From: Pseudomonadota bacterium
Lineage (GTDB): Bacteria; Pseudomonadota; Gammaproteobacteria; Pseudomonadales; Oleiphilaceae
DNA length: 15,302 nucleotides
NCBI GenBank assembly: GCA_023430625.1
Contig: JAEZAA010000030.1
Span: 1-15,302 of the forward strand
Reading direction: 5' to 3'
The notes below the pieces were generated by a model. The model made no database searches, was not told where the DNA came from, and saw only the letters and a program-made list of their open reading frames with translations. Both the position numbers and the translations under genes were made by a program. Shown in pieces: positions 1-8,023 of the stretch. Each line of letters opens with the position of its first letter. Positions within the stretch are counted from its first letter, which is position 1.

Positions 1-635
1 TGAAATCTCTTGGATATGCGATCGCGCTGACTGCGGCGTTTAGCTTTACCAGTAGTGCCAATGCGGCCCTGATCAATGTGGTCGAGGATGCAGATTCTGC
101 CTCGTACACCATTCCAACAACCAATGACTACACAGATTTGGCCGGCAAGACCGGAACCCTGGGTGCCCACATCTTTGCCAACACAGACGCAGAACTCGAA
201 CTGACCTTCGAGTACCTGTTCAAAGAGGCCTCGCTAAAGAACTCATTGTGGGTTGGCGGCCAGGAGATCTTCAATACCGCAACAGCCACCGCCGGTCAGA
301 CCTACACGATGACTTGGAAGGCGGGATCCGGCGCACTGGATTTCAGCTTCCTGACCGGACTAGGCATTTACGTCGACAATGATCCCACCAGCGCCAACCA
401 AAACGACGGCACTGCCAAGCAGCGTTTCATCAGCTACTGGGATGGCATCAGCGACGAAATCCTGCTGGGCCTGGATGACAGTGGCGCATCCCAGGATGCG
501 GATTTCGACGACATCATCGTCAAGGTTACGGCGAAACTGAAGCCGCACAGCGTACCCGAGCCTGCCAGCCTGGCACTTCTGGGCATGGGTCTGGCTGGCC
601 TGGGACTGCGCCGCAAGCAGTCTGCAGCCAAGTAA
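1..635 (+). CDS. PEP-CTERM sorting domain protein with DUF4114-like module (start codon cut by one base)
   Basis: Exported protein predicted to be processed by an exosortase and anchored at or released from the cell surface. The window opens with TG followed in frame by AAA TCT CTT, so the missing base is almost certainly the A of ATG. Read this way, the protein starts MKSLGYAIALTAAF and has a signal peptide ending around SSANA/AL. A GTG at 78 gives a shorter frame but would lose the signal peptide, so I reject it. The mature part is beta-rich. Near the C terminus an acidic DADFDD run resembles the calcium-binding core of DUF4114 modules. The end is a textbook PEP-CTERM signal: VPEP, a hydrophobic helix, then RRK. 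About 211 residues in total. Specific function unknown. No exosortase or EPS gene is seen here, so the processing enzyme must lie elsewhere. Family call is strong; the DUF4114 assignment is moderate. Confidence 0.88.
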   Translation, partial: KSLGYAIALTAAFSFTSSANAALINVVEDADSASYTIPTTNDYTDLAGKTGTLGAHIFANTDAELELTFEYLFKEASLKNSLWVGGQEIFNTATATAGQTYTMTWKAGSGALDFSFLTGLGIYVDNDPTSANQNDGTAKQRFISYWDGISDEILLGLDDSGASQDADFDDIIVKVTAKLKPHSVPEPASLALLGMGLAGLGLRRKQSAAK

Positions 636-669
636 TGATCTTTATTTGATCAGACCAATCTAACCATTT

Positions 670-706
670 CCCATAGAGGCCCCGCTATTGCGGGGCTTCC
701 TATGGG
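670..706. terminator. Hairpin terminator between convergent genes
   Basis: Long imperfect inverted repeat. The outer arms CCCATAG and CTATGGG and the inner arms GCCCCGC and GCGGGGC close a TATT loop, with one small bulge and a G-T pair. It lies between the stop of the PEP-CTERM gene (+) and the stop of opgH (-), as expected of a bidirectional terminator. There is no clear T-run after the stem on the plus strand. Confidence 0.65.
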
Positions 707-736
707 AACTCGCGAAACGCCCCGTCACCCAGACCT

Positions 737-2839
737 CTAACGTACAGGCTTCGCCAATTCACGTCCCCAATAGCTGTCCGGCTCCGCCCGCCACGCCTGG
801 CGGTGCAACCAATGCAAGGTTGCCGGATGCTGGGCCAGCAGACTCAGTTCCGACCGCTGTAGCCGATCCGGGCCCTCCACCAAGCACCGCTCGCGCAGTT
901 CCTCCAAACGCTTACGCTTTGCGCCGGCCGGATGAGATCGGGCGAAAGCGCCATGCACCTGATTCAGAACCGGGTTCAGAATCGCGCGCACAAATGCCGG
1001 ACGTCGAGTTCCGGGTGGCGGCTGCAGGTTCGCGCTCGCCAGGTCGTCAACCAGCTCGCTGCCCTGAAGCTCTTCCGGCGTGAGGAAAAAGCCGTGGCGC
1101 CGGAACCACTGGCCAATTCCAACACGGCTCAACAGCACGGAGGTGGGCGCCGCGAATATCAGCGGCAAGGCCACCGGCAACGACCAATAGAAGAACATCG
1201 GGTCAAGCCACCAGGCAAACCCGGCCCACGCGAGCGCGATGAGGGTGCCAGGCGCCTGGCTCAGAATCGCATCCATCCAGCCGGTCTCTTCCGTGCGATT
1301 CTGGCCGGCCCAGCGCAGGGTCACATTGAACAGGGCCTCGATGACATAGCGGCTGTGCGCCAACATGCGAATCGGTGCCAGCAGCGTGGAAACCAGCATT
1401 TCCAGCAACACACTGCGGGTCAGCCGCAGGATTCCGCCAAATTGGCGCCGACGACGGCCTAGCCAGACATCGAAAATCGCCAGGATCTTCGGGAAAAACA
1501 GCAGGAAAATCGTGCTTACCGCCAGTCGAAACGCCCATTCAGGCCGCCATTCCGGCCATAAAGGAAACAGACTGTAGGATTGCGGAAAGTAATTGATCGG
1601 CCAGAGTACCAAACGTGTAGTCTCTATGGTCGCCAACACCAGAAACAACAACCACAAGGGCGAGGCCATATAGGACATCACCCCATTCAGGAATGCCATT
1701 CGATGCGCCATCCGGATCTTGCGCCCGAAAAGCAGCAAGTACAGATGCTGCAGATTGCCCTTGGCCCAGCGTTTGTCCCGTGTCAGTTCGTCCACCAGGG
1801 TCGGCGGTGATTCCTCATAGCTGTGGCTCAATTCCGGTTCGAGCCAAACCTCATAACCCGCCCGCCCCATATAGGCAGCCTCGACGAAGTCATGGCTGCT
1901 GATGGGCCCCTTGAAGAGCCCTCGTCCCGGCAGCCGCTTAAGCCCACAGTGCTTCATGAAGGGTGCGGTGCGGATGATGGCGTTATGCCCCCAATAAGCC
2001 GCCTCCCCGAGCTGAAACGCGGCCAATCCCGTGCTGAACAAAGGACCATAGACATGGTTGGAAAACTGCTGGACGCGGGCAAACAGGGATTGGGCATTCA
2101 CCAAGGTAGGATTGGTCTGCAGGATACCGGTTTGTGGTTCCAGCTCCATCAGGCGAACCATCTTTACCAGTGACTCACCTGCCATCAGGCTGTCGGCATC
2201 CAGTACGACCATGTATTCGTAGGAACGTCCCCACCGGCGGAGGAAGTCCGCGATATTACCGCTCTTGTAGTTCATGTTGAGGGTGCGGCGGCGATAGAAC
2301 AGGCGCCCGAATGCCTGAAGCTCCTGGCACAGCTGATACCAGGCCGCCTGCTCCGACAGCCAGATTTCCGGATCACGGCTATCGGACAGGATAAAGAAAT
2401 CGAAATGCTCCAGATGCCCGGTGCGCTGCAAGGAACGGTAAACCGCCCGCAGGCCACCGAGCGAGCGGTTCACTTCTTCATGATAAATCGGCATGACCAC
2501 TGCGGTTCGCGCCAGTGGCACCTGACTCAGACGGCTATCCGGGTGACGCCGGACCAGAGAAAAGCGGTCGCCGCCAAAACGGCGAACCACGAAGCCGAAG
2601 ACACCAATCCAGAATCCCACGGAGATCCAGGTAAAGAGGATGGCGAACAACAGGATCAATCCCTGCTCCACCAAGTTGCCACCGTGATAAGGCAACACGG
2701 AACTCATGTAATAGCTGCCCACCACCGTTTGCAGCAACACCACGATGGTCAGTAGTGACCGCCTGATCCAGGCGGCACGGCGCCATTTCACGGGAGATGC
2801 ACTGGCCATGCGGCCAGCGCCGGGAGAATGAGTCGTCAT
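737..2839 (-). CDS. opgH: Glucan biosynthesis glucosyltransferase H, short form
   Basis: Inner-membrane GT2 glucosyltransferase that uses UDP-glucose to build and export the linear backbone of osmoregulated periplasmic glucans. Hydrophobic segments lie at about residues 28-47 and 58-85. The GT2 domain follows, with DADS at 214-217, SHDF at 316-319 and an RDKRW (R/QxxRW-type) motif at 354-358. Several more membrane segments occupy the C-terminal half. Conserved stretches such as YGPLF, YWGHNAIIR and SYEE match OpgH of Pseudomonas and E. coli as I remember them. At 700 residues it is about 150 shorter than E. coli OpgH. The missing part is the N-terminal cytoplasmic region, which in E. coli interacts with FtsZ. 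The ATG overlaps the stop of the upstream small gene by ATGA, implying translational coupling. It is the last gene of the opgG operon. Confidence 0.94.
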   Translation of the reverse strand: MTTHSPGAGRMASASPVKWRRAAWIRRSLLTIVVLLQTVVGSYYMSSVLPYHGGNLVEQGLILLFAILFTWISVGFWIGVFGFVVRRFGGDRFSLVRRHPDSRLSQVPLARTAVVMPIYHEEVNRSLGGLRAVYRSLQRTGHLEHFDFFILSDSRDPEIWLSEQAAWYQLCQELQAFGRLFYRRRTLNMNYKSGNIADFLRRWGRSYEYMVVLDADSLMAGESLVKMVRLMELEPQTGILQTNPTLVNAQSLFARVQQFSNHVYGPLFSTGLAAFQLGEAAYWGHNAIIRTAPFMKHCGLKRLPGRGLFKGPISSHDFVEAAYMGRAGYEVWLEPELSHSYEESPPTLVDELTRDKRWAKGNLQHLYLLLFGRKIRMAHRMAFLNGVMSYMASPLWLLFLVLATIETTRLVLWPINYFPQSYSLFPLWPEWRPEWAFRLAVSTIFLLFFPKILAIFDVWLGRRRRQFGGILRLTRSVLLEMLVSTLLAPIRMLAHSRYVIEALFNVTLRWAGQNRTEETGWMDAILSQAPGTLIALAWAGFAWWLDPMFFYWSLPVALPLIFAAPTSVLLSRVGIGQWFRRHGFFLTPEELQGSELVDDLASANLQPPPGTRRPAFVRAILNPVLNQVHGAFARSHPAGAKRKRLEELRERCLVEGPDRLQRSELSLLAQHPATLHWLHRQAWRAEPDSYWGRELAKPVR

Positions 2840-3090
2840 CCGAAGTCGTCGTATCCGATACTGCCACGATTAATGGCGGGAAAAGCCGGCGGCAAGGGCT
2901 GCGCCGGCATGTTGAAACGTTCCCTGATGCGCTCCATGACATACTCCAGGGGAGCTCCCGCAGGATCCTCCAGGGCTTCCTGCACCAAGCGTAGCGCGGC
3001 CAGATTGACCTCGCGCGTCACCTCCAGGCCGCTCGCCTCCAGGTATGTCAGAATGCGGGTCAGGGCCAACTCCCCGTATGGGTCGACCAT
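2836..3090 (-). CDS. Unrecognised 84-residue protein between opgG and opgH
   Basis: I do not recognise this family. The frame codes for 84 residues, with a helical N-terminal half (LTRILTYLEASGLEVTREVN onward) rich in Leu and Glu. A Pro-rich stretch (residues 60-71) follows, then the end GSIGYDDFG. There is no signal peptide, membrane segment or cysteine, so it should be cytoplasmic. It is credible because it sits 2 bases after the opgG stop, overlaps the opgH start by ATGA, and has AAGG about ten bases before its ATG. This places it inside the glucan operon as a possible regulator or assembly partner of OpgH. It does not resemble the missing N-terminal region of OpgH as I recall it. That a gene exists is well supported; the function is unknown. 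Confidence 0.78.
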   Translation of the reverse strand: MVDPYGELALTRILTYLEASGLEVTREVNLAALRLVQEALEDPAGAPLEYVMERIRERFNMPAQPLPPAFPAINRGSIGYDDFG

Positions 3091-3092
3091 GA

Positions 3093-4631
3093 TTACTTAC
3101 CCTTGGGAAGAATGTCGTTATCGGGCGGCAATCGATAGGTCCAGGTTTCCGTCAACGCACGCTCACCTTCACTCAGAAATGCGCGCAGGGACAGCGGCCG
3201 GTCCGCCGCCGGCTTGGCCAGTATGGAAAGCCGCCAAACCTTCTGGGGCTCGTTATATTCCACAAATTGCTCGACCAGTTCCGTACCCTCCAAGGGCGTT
3301 ACCGAACCGACCACTGCCGCACGTCGAGACAACTTGTCCATAGGCCCGCCCGCAAAATCAACGATGATCCGGTAGCTGCCTGGCACGTCGCCGCCCCCAA
3401 TGCGGTCCCCATCCCCGATAAAGGTATTCATCGCCTTGCCCATGGTCTCTTTGGCAATGCCTGGGCCACCAAACTGGACCCGATAGGAATAGGTCATCGC
3501 CTCATTGGGTTTGACTGGAGCTGAGGGGCGCCAAAACGCCACGATGTTATCATTGGTTTCATCGGGCGTTGGCAACTGAACCAGGACCACATGCCCTTTG
3601 CCCCAATCGCCCTGCGGCTCCACCCAGGCGCTTGGACGCTGCTCATAACGCGCGCCTAGGTCCTGGTAATGGGAGAAGTTGGGATCTCGTTGGATCAAGC
3701 CAAAGCCACGCACGTTCTCCGTGTGAAAATAATCCATCTGCAAAGACCGTGGGTTGATCAAGGGACGCCAGAGCCACTCCGAGGTCTGTCCGTCGTGGAT
3801 CAACAGACCGTCTGAATCATGCACTTCCGCACGCCATTCGCCCTGGGGGCGACTGGTGTTCTCACCATAGAAGAACATGCTCGTCAGTGGCGCGATGCCC
3901 AGCAGCTCCACACTACGGCGTGGGAACAAGGTCGCGGAGACCTTTAGCTCAGTCGCCTCGCCAGGCGTGACGACAAACTTGTAGGCCCCTGTCAGGCTCT
4001 TGCCATCGAGAAGACCATAGAAGGTCATGGAGCTGTCCTTGGGTGACGGGCGCAGCAACCAGAACTCCACGAAGGACGGAAATTCCTCGCCCGATGGCAA
4101 TCCGGTATCCACCGCAATACCCCGCCCGGAGATACCCCAGGCATTCTCTTTCCCAACGCCGCGAAAATAGCTGGCGCCGGCAAACACCAGAAACTGGTTA
4201 TGCACATCCGGCTTGTGGAAGGGATAAGTTAATTTGAAGCCGGCAAAACCCAGATCGGGCGGTACCCGCTTTTCCAGTTCCGGATCGGCAAAGGTGAAGT
4301 AGTTCTTGCGAAACTCCGCCTCCTTTACCCCCTGCGCATCCACCACGTTGACGGTGACCGGATGGGTGTAGAACAGACCGGGCGGCAGAAACATCACCTG
4401 AAAATTGGGATTACTTTCCCGCCACAGGCTCTTGTCGGGATTGAAGCGGATGTTCTGGTAGTCGTGAAAGCCCAATTCCCGCATGAACTTGGGAACAGGT
4501 TCCGGTGCTTTATAGGTTTTTTCAGCCAATTCCTTGGCCTTTGTTACCACATCCTGATATGAGAAGGCAGCCAGCGCCTGAGTTGGTACCAACAGACACG
4601 CCAGTGCAAAACGAAAAAATTTCCCGTGCAT
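3093..4631 (-). CDS. opgG: Periplasmic glucan biosynthesis protein G
   Basis: Periplasmic protein required for osmoregulated periplasmic glucan synthesis; family members act on the glucan chain after OpgH extrudes it. The reading frame opens at 4703. I place the start at the ATG at 4631 because AAGGAG lies nine bases upstream and the product then begins with a clear signal peptide (MHGKFFRFALACLL, cleavage near ALA/AF). That gives 512 residues, almost exactly the length of E. coli OpgG. The mature protein opens FSYQDVVTKAKELAEKTYK. The family-typical segments include NIRFNPDKSLW, FAGASYFRG, AWGISGRGIAVDTG and FPSFVEFWLLRP. It is the first gene of a three-gene minus-strand operon. The 374 bases upstream should hold its promoter. 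Confidence 0.95.
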   Translation of the reverse strand: MHGKFFRFALACLLVPTQALAAFSYQDVVTKAKELAEKTYKAPEPVPKFMRELGFHDYQNIRFNPDKSLWRESNPNFQVMFLPPGLFYTHPVTVNVVDAQGVKEAEFRKNYFTFADPELEKRVPPDLGFAGFKLTYPFHKPDVHNQFLVFAGASYFRGVGKENAWGISGRGIAVDTGLPSGEEFPSFVEFWLLRPSPKDSSMTFYGLLDGKSLTGAYKFVVTPGEATELKVSATLFPRRSVELLGIAPLTSMFFYGENTSRPQGEWRAEVHDSDGLLIHDGQTSEWLWRPLINPRSLQMDYFHTENVRGFGLIQRDPNFSHYQDLGARYEQRPSAWVEPQGDWGKGHVVLVQLPTPDETNDNIVAFWRPSAPVKPNEAMTYSYRVQFGGPGIAKETMGKAMNTFIGDGDRIGGGDVPGSYRIIVDFAGGPMDKLSRRAAVVGSVTPLEGTELVEQFVEYNEPQKVWRLSILAKPAADRPLSLRAFLSEGERALTETWTYRLPPDNDILPKGK

Positions 4632-5005
4632 GAAAAGCAACTCCTTGGCAAAACCGTCACACGAGTCAGAGACACGCCTTTGAACTGTGGCAAACAACCT
4701 CACAGCCTAATGCGGCCAGCTTTCCTGCCGACCAGCATCAAGGCGAAGAATACCTCCGTCGATGGGATACGCGATAAAGACTTTCATTTTCTTCAGACAG
4801 AGTACAGTGGCAACCGCAAATTACCCACACCTGAGCTGCACAGGATGCGGCCTGCCCCTTAGGGAATGCAATGAAGAGTTAACGAGGCGGAAGACCAATA
4901 AGTGGATTCCGAAAGAGACCCTCAGCTGTCGGCAAATTCCAACAGTTTGTATCGTTTGCGAACCAGCAGTAATCTGGACCCACATTTTGAGGGACACAGA
5001 TCATC
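4632..5005. other. Intergenic region between divergent opgG and an orphan exported protein
   Basis: This 374-base stretch separates opgG (-) from the exported protein gene (+), so it should carry promoters for both. I find no convincing sigma-70 pair on either strand, no riboswitch consensus I recognise and no tRNA. Short open frames cross it on both strands, but none has a plausible ribosome site or protein-like composition. One of them encodes a cysteine-rich run (CTGCGLPLREC), which I judge to be chance. Confidence 0.5.
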
Positions 5006-5533
5006 ATGAAACGGCGCCTCTCGCTTGCAGTACTTCTGATGAATGCCATTATCCTGGTTGCCACCGTTGCCAATGCGGGGCAGCTCTTTCTGGGCATGAG
5101 CCTGGCTGTCGACCCGGCAACCTATCTGGTCCAAGGCCCGGCCGTGGCATCTCCGTCGGTACTCTTCGATAACAAGCTTCGGGCCACACGCCAGTTGGAC
5201 CTAACCGATCTCGATGACATTGCCATTGAGCAGCATCAGGCCATTCAACAATCCGATGCAGAAGCGGCGCTTCATAATTTTCCGGAAATACCACCATTTG
5301 GCCGGCACAGTCACCCTCGGCGTACCACGGTTTTATTTGGCAGCATTGATTTAACCCGCACCAACGTAACGCGAGCAGGCAATAAATTTGAGGAAGGATT
5401 ATTTGGAGGGAATCTGGACGACGAACGCCCTGCGGACATTCACCTGAGTTTCAATGCGTCCTATGAATTCATGGAACGTAGTGAAATGAAAGCCTACGAT
5501 GACTTTCATTTCGGCGTGTCCTATCACTTTTGA
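5006..5533 (+). CDS. Orphan exported protein, possible small outer-membrane beta-barrel
   Basis: I do not recognise the family. The 175-residue product starts MKRRLSLAVLLMNAIILVA, a signal peptide with likely cleavage at ANA/GQ (about residue 24). The middle is polar with two patches rich in Asp, Gln and His. The last 35 residues alternate polar and aromatic/hydrophobic residues and end in FGVSYHF. A terminal Phe after alternating residues is the usual signature recognised by the BAM complex for outer-membrane beta-barrels. At about 150 mature residues it would be a small barrel or a barrel fragment. A weak GAGGG lies about 12 bases before the ATG. It stands alone, divergent from opgG and convergent with a small membrane-protein gene. 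An outer-membrane location is inferred. Confidence 0.7.
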   Translation: MKRRLSLAVLLMNAIILVATVANAGQLFLGMSLAVDPATYLVQGPAVASPSVLFDNKLRATRQLDLTDLDDIAIEQHQAIQQSDAEAALHNFPEIPPFGRHSHPRRTTVLFGSIDLTRTNVTRAGNKFEEGLFGGNLDDERPADIHLSFNASYEFMERSEMKAYDDFHFGVSYHF

Positions 5534-5563
5534 ACACTTACAGACTTTTAAACACTTACAGAC
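5533..5563. repeat. Two copies of a 13-base direct repeat
   Basis: AACACTTACAGAC occurs at 5533-5545 and again at 5551-5563, perfect copies 18 bases apart. They start on the last base of the stop codon of the preceding gene. Probably a small local duplication; no function is evident. Confidence 0.7.
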
Positions 5564-5569
5564 GTGTTA

Positions 5570-5587
5570 GCGGCATTAAGCAGCCGC
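5570..5587. terminator. Weak hairpin between convergent genes
   Basis: GCGGC and GCCGC arms with an eight-base loop lie between the stops of the exported protein gene (+) and the 69-residue gene (-). The position suits a terminator, but the stem is only five base pairs and has no T-tract. Confidence 0.25.
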
Positions 5588-5595
5588 AATGCTGG

Positions 5596-5805
5596 TTAAA
5601 ACCGGGTATCGGAGCAGGCCGGCGTCGCGTGTGCCTTGGCAATGTTGCCCAGGATATAGCCGACTGAACGCAGTCCAGTCCAGATTGCCGCACCCATAAA
5701 GGCCCAACCGGGCGTGGGCGCCGCGTGCATGAGCAGTTCCATCATGCAGATGTGGCCGACCGTCACTACTAACCATTGGCTTTCATTCATTCCAAGCAGC
5801 ATCAT
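5596..5805 (-). CDS. Small hydrophobic protein (69 residues)
   Basis: Unrecognised small protein. The open frame extends back to 5841, but I choose the ATG at 5805 because a full GGAGG lies eight bases before it; a second ATG follows immediately. The product begins MMLLGMNESQWLVVTVGH. It has a hydrophobic stretch around residues 10-25 and another around 31-50 (WAFMGAAIW ... VGYILGN), so it may be a small inner-membrane protein with one or two spans. The tail is polar with one cysteine. Nothing in the neighbourhood indicates its job. The good ribosome site and clean hydrophobic pattern argue for a real gene. Confidence 0.55.
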   Translation of the reverse strand: MMLLGMNESQWLVVTVGHICMMELLMHAAPTPGWAFMGAAIWTGLRSVGYILGNIAKAHATPACSDTRF

Positions 5806-6034
5806 GCAACGAACCTCCGATTTGAGTCGATTCCTATCCAAGCTGCAGCTGGGCGGCGGTCTCGGATTGAACTACTTAAATTCACTATAGGAGAAACTTC
5901 GAGAAATACTGTTGTGAAATTGTTTCCAATTTTTTCAATTTGGTTGCTGTATGCGACTACCCACTCTCGGGCTACCCGGCCGCTTTCAACCAATTAGACA
6001 GTAGAACGGAAAATCCGTCTATCCGTAGAAAAGT

Positions 6035-6625
6035 CTATGGCCCGGCGTTGTGAATCCGGGCAGCGGCCTGCGTCTCTTTCGCCTCGCACCCACTTGCCCC
6101 AGTCCAAATGATTCGATCGCCCACCTGGATACCTTCATCTGCGAAGAAGCCTTGATTCATCTCCAGGGCGGCCTGGAACGGCTGCTCAGCCCGATAGACG
6201 GGACAATCTGGCGCAGCCGATTCCGTACAGGGCTCCATGGCACTGATTCGCAGGATGCTTCCATCAGGGGCAAGAAATGCGACATCCAGCGGAATCCGTG
6301 TCTGATACATCCAGAATCCGCTACGCCCCGATTGCAGTGTGGGATAGATAAACAACATGCCTGATGCCGCCGGCAGGCTGTCCCGCATCATTAACCCGCG
6401 CGCCCGCTGCTCCGGGGTCTCTGCCAGTTCCACATCCAATGGGCGCGCCTTTCCTTCACTGACGATGCAAATCCGGCTTTGCGCGAATTCAACGGCGGAA
6501 TCCGACTCGTCGCCATAAGCGCTCCCAGCCAGCCCCATTAATGCCAGCCCGACAACCAACCATCGCCAGCCTCGTGCCGCCTGGGCGCTTCCCGCCCTGG
6601 CTAATTGCTCCGGCATCGCCTTCAT
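6035..6625 (-). CDS. Exported DUF192 family protein
   Basis: DUF192 proteins are small, widely distributed proteins of unclear biochemical role, commonly exported. The frame is open to 6772, but the ATG at 6625 is preceded by GGAGG at good spacing. The product then starts with a basic stretch and a hydrophobic segment (WLVVGLALMGLAGSAYG), a signal peptide or anchor. The 196-residue product has the family landmarks: VELAETPEQRARGLMMRDSL, GMLFIYP, FWMYQTRIPLDVAFL with DGSI, and LEMNQGFF ... GIQVGDRI near the end. An upstream ATG at 6688 overlaps the stop of the MFS gene by ATGA and would add 21 residues before the signal, so I consider it less likely. It lies 59 bases after the transporter gene on the same strand, so the two are probably co-transcribed. 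Confidence 0.9.
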   Translation of the reverse strand: MKAMPEQLARAGSAQAARGWRWLVVGLALMGLAGSAYGDESDSAVEFAQSRICIVSEGKARPLDVELAETPEQRARGLMMRDSLPAASGMLFIYPTLQSGRSGFWMYQTRIPLDVAFLAPDGSILRISAMEPCTESAAPDCPVYRAEQPFQAALEMNQGFFADEGIQVGDRIIWTGASGCEAKETQAAARIHNAGP

Positions 6626-6684
6626 TGTGTCCTCCTGCCAGGTCTTCACAAAGTCCTGCTGAACACCCGTCACGTCAAACCCTG

Positions 6685-7866
6685 TCATGCGTCCGGCCTC
6701 ACCCTCTGAACTGATGAATCCGCCCACCAAAGGCGATAGGCAACGATACCCACGACCGCCAGCACACCCCATATCAGCAGAACGCAGCCCGCCCAGCCGT
6801 ACTGGTGCCAGATCGGCCCGGGCACCACGGCGCCCAAACTGCCGCCAATGTAATAAGCCGTAATGTAGAGGCCGACCGCTGCCGAGGCATTGCCAGCAGC
6901 CACCTGCGGCACAAATCCCGTCGCTATGCCCTGCAACACGAACAGGCCGCAGGAAAACAGGGCCAGGCCGAGAATGACCAGGGGCAGATTCGTGGGCAAC
7001 GTCAACAACATTCCGATGCCGGACAAGCCAACGCCACTCAATGCCACCCGTACCCGTCCGAAGCGGGCTACCTGGCGTCCCGCCAGGGGCGTCACCACCA
7101 CACCCAACAGATACACCGCAAAGATGCCGCCGATGGCGGAGGTACTGAGTTCGAATGGCGGATCCGCTAACCGCAGGCTCACGTAGCTGAAGACCGCGAC
7201 CAGCGAGAACAGCATGCCGAAACTGACGCAGAAGGTCCGCAATAAACGGCCGTTGGTTAAATGGCGGGCCATCGCCCGCAGTGCGTTGCGAAAGCCAGAC
7301 CCGGGCCGAAAATTGGTGGAGGCCGGCAACCAGCGCAACACCACCGGCACCAGCGCCAAATCGAGCAGGCCAAGGGCAATAAAGGCAGCCGGCCAGCCGC
7401 CGGCGTCCGCGGCCAGGCCGGCAATCAGGCGTCCGCTAAAGCCGCCCAGTACCGTTCCGGAAATGTAGATCGCCGTTGTTTCCACGGCTTCCTTCGGGCT
7501 CCACTCCTCGCCGATATAGGCAACCGTGGTGGCGAATATCCCGGGAATGAAAAAGCCTGCCAGAAAGCGCCAGGCAATCAGGCTATTGATGGACGTGGAC
7601 AAAGCGGTAAGCAAGGTTACCAGGGCGACCGCCACCAAACTCGCCAGGATAACCGGCTTACGCCCCAGCATGTCCGACAGCATCCCGGCAAAGGGCGCCG
7701 TTAAAGCCACCGCCAGGGTTCCTGCCGATAGGGTCAGGCCAACCTGGGCGGCACTGGCATTGAACTCCGTCATCAATGCCGGAAGCAGCGCCTGGATTGG
7801 GTAGAGATTGGTAAAAGCGCAGAATCCGGCGGCACCTGTCGCGAGCTGGCGCTTGGAGGCAATCAT
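6685..7866 (-). CDS. MFS transporter, YnfM-like
   Basis: Inner-membrane major facilitator of 393 residues with twelve predicted spans, probably a drug or metabolite exporter driven by the proton gradient. The first loop has the MFS motif A (GMLSDMLGRKP). The segments YPIQALLPALMTEF, GRLIAGL and IWHQYGWAG resemble the YnfM branch as I remember it. The frame is open to a TTG at 7911. I prefer the ATG at 7866, which places the first span close to the N terminus as is usual, although its ribosome site is weak. The substrate cannot be told from sequence. The downstream DUF192 gene is likely in the same transcript. Confidence 0.9.
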   Translation of the reverse strand: MIASKRQLATGAAGFCAFTNLYPIQALLPALMTEFNASAAQVGLTLSAGTLAVALTAPFAGMLSDMLGRKPVILASLVAVALVTLLTALSTSINSLIAWRFLAGFFIPGIFATTVAYIGEEWSPKEAVETTAIYISGTVLGGFSGRLIAGLAADAGGWPAAFIALGLLDLALVPVVLRWLPASTNFRPGSGFRNALRAMARHLTNGRLLRTFCVSFGMLFSLVAVFSYVSLRLADPPFELSTSAIGGIFAVYLLGVVVTPLAGRQVARFGRVRVALSGVGLSGIGMLLTLPTNLPLVILGLALFSCGLFVLQGIATGFVPQVAAGNASAAVGLYITAYYIGGSLGAVVPGPIWHQYGWAGCVLLIWGVLAVVGIVAYRLWWADSSVQRVRPDA

Positions 7867-8023
7867 CGCGGGCTTACCAAGGGCAGATACAAGGCCGAAC
7901 AGCAGCCGCAATCAGCTCAGTGTGCTCCAGCGGCAAAGGCATCGTACCCTCCCTTTCCGATTTATGATCCTGCACATCATAAAGCGGCAAAGTCGAATGT
8001 ACGAATCGACTGAGTGAGAACGA

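Noticed and set aside
688..1083. Open frame on the plus strand opposite opgH
   Set aside because: It is antisense to a strongly conserved gene and rich in Pro, Ala and Arg, as expected of a shadow frame in GC-rich DNA.
4804..5000. Leader before the orphan exported protein as a cyclic-di-GMP riboswitch
   Set aside because: I could not match the conserved core of GEMM-type riboswitches; no consistent stem arrangement was found by eye.
4762..5172. Plus-strand open frame with a cysteine-rich, zinc-finger-like run (CTGCGLPLREC)
   Set aside because: It overlaps the well-supported exported-protein gene in another frame, has no ribosome site, and its composition shifts at the overlap; most likely chance.
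7992..8010. GTCGA ... TCGAC dyad upstream of the MFS gene as an operator
   Set aside because: Only five base pairs per arm with mismatched interior; not strong enough to report as a site.
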